DNA of 64,000 nucleotides from Aurantiacibacter aquimixticola (GTDB lineage Bacteria; Pseudomonadota; Alphaproteobacteria; Sphingomonadales; Sphingomonadaceae), in NCBI RefSeq assembly GCF_003605475.1, contig NZ_RAHX01000001.1, positions 310,001-374,000 on the forward strand, read 5' to 3'. Of this stretch, positions 58,549 through 64,000 are shown one piece after another. The translations under genes were made by a program, and so were the position numbers. Within the stretch, counting starts at the first letter, position 1; each line of letters starts with the position of its first letter. The notes below the pieces were generated by a model. It saw only the letters and a list, made by a program, of their open reading frames with translations. It ran no database searches and was not told the origin of the DNA.

Positions 58549-61289
58549 AAGGGCAGATCCTCTTCGATGATGGACGGCGTTTCGGGGGCGTTTTCAGAAA
58601 CACCGCCGGAGAGGCGTTGTAAAGCCTCGTCCAGCGTCAGCCTGATGACAGGAACGCCATCGGGAAAGGCGGTCAGCAGGCGGCTGGGGAAGGCGGGGGA
58701 AAGCACGACGAAATGTCCGCGATCCTCCCGGCTGCGGATCAGTCGTCCGAAGGCCTGCGCCAGTCGCCCGCGAATGATGCTGTCGTCATGGGCACTGCCA
58801 CCCCCGGCGGCGCGGCGGGCGCGGTGCAGGATGCTGGGCTTGGGCCACGGCACCTGCTCCATCACGACGCAGCGCAAGGATTCGCCCGGCACATCCACCC
58901 CGTCGCGCAAGGCATCGGTGCCAAGCAGGCTGGAAAGCGGATCGTCGCGAAAAATGTCGACCAGCGTGCCGGTGTCGATGGGATCGACATGCTGGGCGTA
59001 GAGCGGCAATCCGGCGCGCGCGAGCCTGTCAGCGATGCGGCCATGCACGGCGCGCAGGCGGCGGATGGCGGTGAATAGCCCGAGCACACCGCCGCCCGAG
59101 GCCTCGACGATGCGGGCGTATGCTCCGGCAAGGCCTGCCAGGTCGCCTTTCTTCACATCGGTAACGATCAGCACTTCGGCATTGCTGGCATAATCGAACG
59201 GGCTTTCCGCTTCGGCTGTGCGCGGCTGCACTTCGATATGCGGCGCGCCGGATCGGGCGATGGCCTTGCCCCAGTCGCGCCCGCCCTCGATCCGGTCCGT
59301 AAGCGTGGCGCTTGTCAGCATGACTCCATGCGCGCCTTCGAGCACGGTGTTGGCGAACGGCTTCATCGGGTCGAGGAAGTGGCGGTAGAGGCCGATGTCG
59401 AATTCGCGCGCGTCGTTTCGGTCGACCGCCAGCCAATCCACGAATTCCGGATCCTGCGCGCCGCCGAGCCGTCCCAGCAGGGCTTCCCATGCTGCCAGCG
59501 TGTCGATCCGCCAGCTGAGCGAAAAGCGCGCGCCTTCGATGCGAGCGCGGCCTTGGCCGTCCAGCCAGTCGGGCGCGTCCTCCAGCATCGCTTCCAGCCG
59601 GACGCCGAGCTTGATGAGCGGGATGCGAATGGCGGAAAGCGCTTGGGCGGCGGCCTGCGCGCGGTCGATGAAATCACCTTCCAGCCCGGCGGCCTCGGTC
59701 TCTATGCCATAGCCCGCATCCATCGCGCCGCTTTCGTCGCGGGCGTAGGTGAGAGCGCGCACGGCGGCGAGCAGCGTCTCGATTTCTCCGCTGGGCGCAT
59801 TTTCCGCAAGGCGGCCGAGCCAGCCATCCGACGGCAGCGATTCGGCGGCGGTACGGGCGGCCTCGATCGCTTCGCCGCCTGCATCGTCGTAGCTGGCGAC
59901 ATCGGCAAGTCGCGCGGCGAGGCCGCGGCGACGGCCTTTCGAGCCGCGTTCCGGGCCGACGATCCAGCGCCGAAGTTCGATCGTTTCCTGCCCGGTCAGC
60001 GCGGCGGAGAAGGTGCTGTCGGCAGCGTCGAAAACGTGATGGCCTTCGTCGAATACGATGCGGGTCGGCTTTTGCGCATGGTCCCGCCCGCGCGCGGCAT
60101 TGACCATCACCAGCGCGTGATTGGCGATGACGAGATCGGCCTGCGCGGATGCTCTTGCCGCGCGTTCGATGAAGCATTTTCGGTAATGCGGGCAACCTGC
60201 ATATATGCACTCGCCGCGCTGGTCCGTCAGGCTGCGGATGGCGCGCTGGCGGAACAGCGTGCCGAGCCAGCCGGGCAAGTCGCCGCCGATCATGTCGCCA
60301 TCGCGCGAGAACGCCGCCCAGCGCGCCACCAGCTGCGCGAGCACCGCCGCGCGCCCGCCGAAGCCGCCTTGCAGTGCGTCCTCCAGATTGAGCAGGCAGA
60401 GGTAGTTCTCGCGCCCTTTGCGCACCACCACAGGCTGCGAGCCATCCATGCGCCGTTCCGGCCACGCCCGACGCGCTTCGGCGCGCAGCTGCCGCTGCAG
60501 GTTCTTGGTATAGGTGCTGACCCAGACCGTACCCTTGGACCGTTCCGCCCAGAGCGAAGCGGGGGCGAGATAGCCCAGAGTCTTGCCGATGCCGGTGCCA
60601 GCCTCGGCCAGCAGCACATTTGGTCTATCACGCTTTTGCCGGGGCTGGAAAATACCGCCGACCGCGCCGGCGTAATCGCGTTGGCCTTCACGGCGTTCGG
60701 CATCGCTGCCGGTCAGCTGCTCCAGCTGGCCACGAATTTCGCTTTCGCCGAGCGTGACTTGCGCTGGCTGCGGCCTCTCGGCGCTCTCTTCCCATTCCGG
60801 CAGGCGAGAGAAGAGCCATTTTTCCGCCCGCTGCGGCTTGGCCACATGCGGGGAAAGCACTTGCGCCCATGGCCAGCGCAGGCGTTGCAGCGATTGCAGC
60901 ACGCTCCACGCGCCTTCGCGCTCGGCCCAGTCATCCGCCTCACACCGCGCCAGCAGCACGCCCGCCGCCGCCTGAAGGAAAGCGGGCACGTCGGCCCCGT
61001 CCGCCGGCTCGTCGAGATCGAGTGCGTGCGCCAATCCCTTCGGCGTCGGTACGCAAAAGCGCGCAGGGTGGATGAAAGCGAACAATTCCAGCAGGTCGAG
61101 GCCGGACAGATCGGGGTAGCCGAGCCGCGTTGCCACCAGTGGCGCGTTCAACAACAGGTGCGGCGTGTCGGCGGCTGCCATCACCGCCTCGCCCTTGGCC
61201 ACCCCGCGCGTTTCGCCATTGGCGGCGCTAATCCAGCTGCCGGAATGGCTGGCATGAATGGCAGGAAGAGGGAGGGGCTGCGCGGCCAT
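58545..61289 (-). CDS. DinG-like iron-sulfur ATP-dependent DNA helicase
   Basis: The 914-residue XPD/DinG-type helicase has Walker A EAGTGIGKTLGYLAPASLW, a four-cysteine iron-sulfur motif around CLLNLEDAL...ECIYAGCPHYRKCFIERAAR, and a DExH-like box VFDEGHHVFDAADS. Later come GVMLTSATLTDR and QAFGRLIRSREDRGHFVV. The first 36 residues (HASHSGSWI, GEAVMAAAD) look like a conserved family leader, so the start at 61289 is kept. The protein is expected to unwind D-loops, R-loops or G-quadruplexes. Confidence 0.9.
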   Translation of the reverse strand: MAAQPLPLPAIHASHSGSWISAANGETRGVAKGEAVMAAADTPHLLLNAPLVATRLGYPDLSGLDLLELFAFIHPARFCVPTPKGLAHALDLDEPADGADVPAFLQAAAGVLLARCEADDWAEREGAWSVLQSLQRLRWPWAQVLSPHVAKPQRAEKWLFSRLPEWEESAERPQPAQVTLGESEIRGQLEQLTGSDAERREGQRDYAGAVGGIFQPRQKRDRPNVLLAEAGTGIGKTLGYLAPASLWAERSKGTVWVSTYTKNLQRQLRAEARRAWPERRMDGSQPVVVRKGRENYLCLLNLEDALQGGFGGRAAVLAQLVARWAAFSRDGDMIGGDLPGWLGTLFRQRAIRSLTDQRGECIYAGCPHYRKCFIERAARASAQADLVIANHALVMVNAARGRDHAQKPTRIVFDEGHHVFDAADSTFSAALTGQETIELRRWIVGPERGSKGRRRGLAARLADVASYDDAGGEAIEAARTAAESLPSDGWLGRLAENAPSGEIETLLAAVRALTYARDESGAMDAGYGIETEAAGLEGDFIDRAQAAAQALSAIRIPLIKLGVRLEAMLEDAPDWLDGQGRARIEGARFSLSWRIDTLAAWEALLGRLGGAQDPEFVDWLAVDRNDAREFDIGLYRHFLDPMKPFANTVLEGAHGVMLTSATLTDRIEGGRDWGKAIARSGAPHIEVQPRTAEAESPFDYASNAEVLIVTDVKKGDLAGLAGAYARIVEASGGGVLGLFTAIRRLRAVHGRIADRLARAGLPLYAQHVDPIDTGTLVDIFRDDPLSSLLGTDALRDGVDVPGESLRCVVMEQVPWPKPSILHRARRAAGGGSAHDDSIIRGRLAQAFGRLIRSREDRGHFVVLSPAFPSRLLTAFPDGVPVIRLTLDEALQRLSGGVSENAPETPSIIEEDLPF

Positions 61290-61470
61290 TTAGCCCCACT
61301 ATCGCGGACCGGAACGAAAAGTAAACGCCGAGAGAGAGCCGAGCCGAGGATATCGCTGCCAACCTCGCTTTGCCGCGCTTTCGGAGCAGATTGTCGCCGC
61401 TATGCCACAGGCAGTGCGAGAGTGCGCGCAGGATGAACAATCGTTCAGGCAAGCGGCGCGGCGATCGTCT

Positions 61471-62472
61471 ATGGCAGCGGCCGTGATGACGGGATCGCAG
61501 AGAATAGCCCTTTTGCTCGGCGCGCTTGCCTTGCCGCAGGCCGTGGCCGCGCAGGACGCGCAGCCGCAGCCGAATGCGCAACCCACGCCTGTCGACCGCG
61601 TGCAGACAATCCCGAACGATTTCCAGCTGCCGCCGGGACCGAATTCTACGCCGACGCCCACGCCAAGCGCCGCGCCGCGCAATGCGCCGGTGGTGCAGGA
61701 TTTGCCCGTGCGAGCCGAGCCGACGCCGCGTCCGACTGCCAGCGCGACGCCTACGCCGCAGCGTTCGGCGCCAGCGCCGCAAAGTGCCCCATCAACTCCG
61801 CAAGCGACTGCGCAGTCCGCACCAGCCGAAATCGCACCCTCGGAGCAGCCGGTCGAGCCCACCTCGCAGCCGGACGTCGGCGCATCGTCCTTCGATCTTC
61901 CCCTTCCGGAAGCAGAGCAAACCGCGCCCGCGCCGAAAATTTCCGAGCCAGCAAGCGAGGGCATTGGCCTAGGCTGGTTGTGGTTGGCGTTCGCGCTGCT
62001 GTTCCCGGCGGCGATGATCGGTCTGTTCGTAGTGTGGTGGAGAGGACGCGGCACGGCGCAGGATTTGATGGTCGACAGGATCGAGCCTTACCGACCCGCC
62101 GAACGCTATGCGGAACCCAAGCCCGTGGAAGAGGCCGCGCCCGAGCCCGAACCCGCTCCGGAACCTGTGGCGACACCCGCTCGGACACCGTCCGTCCCCG
62201 ATCCGGCATTCGCAAAGACGGAAGCTTCCGGGCCGAAGTCTCCGCAGCCGACGCGCATGATCGACCCGTCTTCGCTGGTGCAGATAAGGCCCAATGCACG
62301 CGCGGCCGAAGCCAGCGATCGCGCCGCCGCCGCGGCCGGGCTGGTCAGCACCAATCCCGCCGCCAAGCGCCGCGCGCAGGAGGAAGCTCGCATGCGCGCC
62401 GAGCAGGAAAAGGCGGCGCGCGAAAAGCGTCGTCCGCCGGTTGCGAACGGACGCATCTCCTTCGATTTCTAG
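61471..62472 (+). CDS. Proline-rich exported/membrane protein of unknown function
   Basis: The 333-residue protein has a signal sequence (MTGSQRIALLLGALALPQAV followed by AAQ) and a 130-residue Pro/Ala/Thr/Gln-rich, probably disordered region full of TPTP, PQSAP and APAP. One strong helix follows (IGLGWLWLAFALLFPAAMIG, near residue 180), then a charged Pro/Glu linker and a basic helical tail (RRAQEEARMRAEQEKAAREK) ending RISFDF. The first part should be periplasmic and the tail cytoplasmic. Start 61471 or 61486. Convergent with mscS; stops overlap in CTAG. Confidence 0.65.
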   Translation: MAAAVMTGSQRIALLLGALALPQAVAAQDAQPQPNAQPTPVDRVQTIPNDFQLPPGPNSTPTPTPSAAPRNAPVVQDLPVRAEPTPRPTASATPTPQRSAPAPQSAPSTPQATAQSAPAEIAPSEQPVEPTSQPDVGASSFDLPLPEAEQTAPAPKISEPASEGIGLGWLWLAFALLFPAAMIGLFVVWWRGRGTAQDLMVDRIEPYRPAERYAEPKPVEEAAPEPEPAPEPVATPARTPSVPDPAFAKTEASGPKSPQPTRMIDPSSLVQIRPNARAAEASDRAAAAAGLVSTNPAAKRRAQEEARMRAEQEKAAREKRRPPVANGRISFDF

Positions 62473-63365
62473 ACGTTGGAGGCGCTGTCCTCTGTGCTGA
62501 AGCGATCGACGCTTTTTTGCTCGACACGCAGAGCTTCGGGGAAGAGCGTCGTCTGGATCGGGAAGGGGATGCCGACGCCTGCCGCATCCAGTTCTTTCTT
62601 GATCGCGAAGATCACCTGGCTCTTCGTTTCACGAAGATCGCGCGGGCGGCTTTCGGACCAGAAGCGAACGAGGAAATTAATCGAGCTGCCGCCGAATTCC
62701 TCGGCAAAGATATCGACCGGCTTGTCTTTCTTGATGATATCGAGACCGTCCATCGCCTTCTGGATGGCATCCTTCGCCTCCGGTAGGTCGGCATCGTAGG
62801 AAACGCCGACGACGACCTCGGTGCGGCGAATGTCCTCGTCCGTGAAGATCTTGACCGGGTTCTTGAACAGCATCGAGTTGGGCAGGACGGTCAGCTCGTT
62901 GGAGAGCTGGCGGATATAGGTCTCGCGCAGCGTGATCCGCTCCACCTTGCCGGTGATACCCTCCACCTCGATCACATCGCCGATCTGCATCTTTTCCCGC
63001 AGCATGACGAGCACACCCGCGAGGAAATTCTCGAACGTGTCCTGGAAGGCGAAACCGATGGCGAGCGCGCCGATGCCGAGGCCGGCGATCATGCCCGCCG
63101 GCGTAAATCCGGGAATCGCCACCGCGGCCGCGATCATCAGGCCGAAAATCCAAACCAGCACCTTCACCAGCGTGGCAACCAGCTGGCGCAGGTCTTCGCG
63201 CATATTCGCCTTTTCGGTCGCGCTGTTGGCGATCTTGACGGCGATCTTCACCACCACCGAGGTGACGATGATGATGAGCAGCGCAATGGCGAGGTTCGGG
63301 AGCAGCTTGATGAAGCCTTCCCACATGCCCATTGCCTGTTCGCGGATTGTGCTGAGATAGTCCAT
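62469..63365 (-). CDS. MscS-family mechanosensitive channel
   Basis: The 298-residue small-conductance mechanosensitive channel relieves hypo-osmotic stress at the inner membrane. Helices include [20 protein letters not shown] and [20 protein letters not shown]. The pore helix reads [20 protein letters not shown] followed by [20 protein letters not shown], and [14 protein letters not shown] continues into the beta domain. ATG 63365 gives the family start ([10 protein letters not shown]); the frame extends upstream to 63428 without support. Confidence 0.92.
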   Translation of the reverse strand: MDYLSTIREQAMGMWEGFIKLLPNLAIALLIIIVTSVVVKIAVKIANSATEKANMREDLRQLVATLVKVLVWIFGLMIAAAVAIPGFTPAGMIAGLGIGALAIGFAFQDTFENFLAGVLVMLREKMQIGDVIEVEGITGKVERITLRETYIRQLSNELTVLPNSMLFKNPVKIFTDEDIRRTEVVVGVSYDADLPEAKDAIQKAMDGLDIIKKDKPVDIFAEEFGGSSINFLVRFWSESRPRDLRETKSQVIFAIKKELDAAGVGIPFPIQTTLFPEALRVEQKSVDRFSTEDSASNV

Positions 63366-63484
63366 TTCCGACCCCTGAATTCTTTTGGTTACCGCACCAA
63401 CAGAGCAGAAACGCTGCGGTTCCGGCAAAGTCGGCCTTCTCTTCGCTCTTGCAACATGGCGCGCCTTACGCGAATGCGGGCGCC

Positions 63485-64000
63485 ATGTTCAGCGACGATC
63501 TCATTGCAGCCGCCCGCACATCCAAGGCCTGGCCGTTTCAGGAGGCGCAGCGACTGTTCAAGCGTTATCCGGATGGCAAGCCCGGCGGTGAACCCGTGCT
63601 GTTCGAAACCGGATACGGCCCCAGTGGCCTGCCGCATATCGGCACGTTCCAGGAAGTGCTGCGCACGACGCTGGTGCGCAAAGCCTACGAGATCGTGGCG
63701 AGCAGTGATGGCTCTCCCGCACCCACCCGGCTGGTCGCCTTCAGCGACGACATGGATGGCTTGCGCAAGGTGCCCGACAACATGCCGAACAAGGCGCTGC
63801 TGGAGGAGAACCTCCATAAGCCGCTGAGCCGCATTCCAGATCCATTCGAGAAGTATGAAAGCTTCGCCGCGCACAACAATGCGATGCTGCGCGAATTTCT
63901 CGACCGCTTTGGCTTCGAATACGAGTTCGTGGCTGCCAGCGATCGCTACAATTCGGGCGGGTTCGACGATGCGCTGCGGCAGGTGCTGCGCTGCAACCAG
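63485..64000 (+). CDS. lysK: Class I lysyl-tRNA synthetase, N-terminal part (cut by window edge)
   Basis: The first 172 residues of a class I (archaeal-type) LysRS, which replaces the class II LysS in many alphaproteobacteria. Seen are the opening [20 protein letters not shown], the HIGH-type motif [20 protein letters not shown] and [18 protein letters not shown]. The frame stays open to the last base. Start ATG 63485 lies 120 bases after the divergent mscS start. The rest, including KMSKS, lies outside the window. Confidence 0.94.
   Translation, partial: MFSDDLIAAARTSKAWPFQEAQRLFKRYPDGKPGGEPVLFETGYGPSGLPHIGTFQEVLRTTLVRKAYEIVASSDGSPAPTRLVAFSDDMDGLRKVPDNMPNKALLEENLHKPLSRIPDPFEKYESFAAHNNAMLREFLDRFGFEYEFVAASDRYNSGGFDDALRQVLRCNQ

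Overview
The window is 64 kb of GC-rich chromosome from an alphaproteobacterium, most probably Sphingomonadales, family Erythrobacteraceae (Erythrobacter, Altererythrobacter or a close genus). This is inferred from gene content: a CcrM-type methyltransferase, a split pntAA/pntAB/pntB transhydrogenase, an atpHAGDC cluster with a short epsilon subunit, an ArsR-methyltransferase/metF/split-metH operon, rpmF-plsX-fabH-ihfA-merR, class I lysyl-tRNA synthetase, CobT and CpaF. No phage, insertion sequence, CRISPR array, tRNA or rRNA gene was recognised. Genes are tightly packed and no stretch longer than about 300 bases lacks a gene. Both window ends cut genes: ccrM on the left, lysK on the right.

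Layout. 1-4.2 kb: end of ccrM, folP, a lipoprotein and an NtrC-like regulator with an altered GAFTGA loop. 4.3-8.2 kb: a 40-residue aa3 oxidase subunit IV and the transhydrogenase genes, split by a fasciclin lipoprotein gene with its own terminator. 8.2-12 kb: a racemase-like protein lacking both catalytic cysteines, dGTPase, an NAD(P)-binding protein, an ABA4-like membrane protein, a DUF938 methyltransferase and entericidin. 12-16.5 kb: two DMT exporters, CpaF and a small HNH protein. 16.5-23.3 kb (minus strand): ATP synthase F1 genes in the order H-A-G-x-y-D-z-C, where x, y and z are two small exported proteins and one four-helix membrane protein. 23.3-31 kb: trypsin-like protease, O6-alkylguanine repair protein, CPBP protease, iron-sulfur photolyase and a gluzincin-like TPR protein. 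31-36.6 kb (minus): methionine/one-carbon operon with a perfect 20-bp palindrome in front. 36.6-43.4 kb: PriA, DUF4197, CobT and small membrane proteins. 43.4-48 kb: cysS and a ThDP-enzyme/aldehyde dehydrogenase pair. 48-53 kb: small regulators, then an AT-richer patch (PhyH-like, VOC, DUF1579-like), then metallo-hydrolase and MAPEG genes. 53.4-56.5 kb: rpmF-plsX-fabH-ihfA-merR. 56.5-64 kb: hydrolase/TetR pair around a palindrome, SixA, a DinG-like helicase, a Pro-rich membrane protein, an MscS channel and lysK.

The genes are mainly housekeeping: energy coupling (F1-ATPase, transhydrogenase, oxidase subunit), one-carbon and methionine metabolism (folP, metF, metH, their regulator), lipid and ribosome supply (rpmF-plsX-fabH), and DNA maintenance (CcrM, PriA, DinG-like, photolyase, Ogt, Dgt). 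The least expected features are the extra genes inside the ATP synthase cluster, the racemase-like and NtrC-like proteins with altered key residues, the palindromic operators, and five convergent gene pairs that share a 4-base stop-codon overlap. No wholly new defence or mobile system was found.
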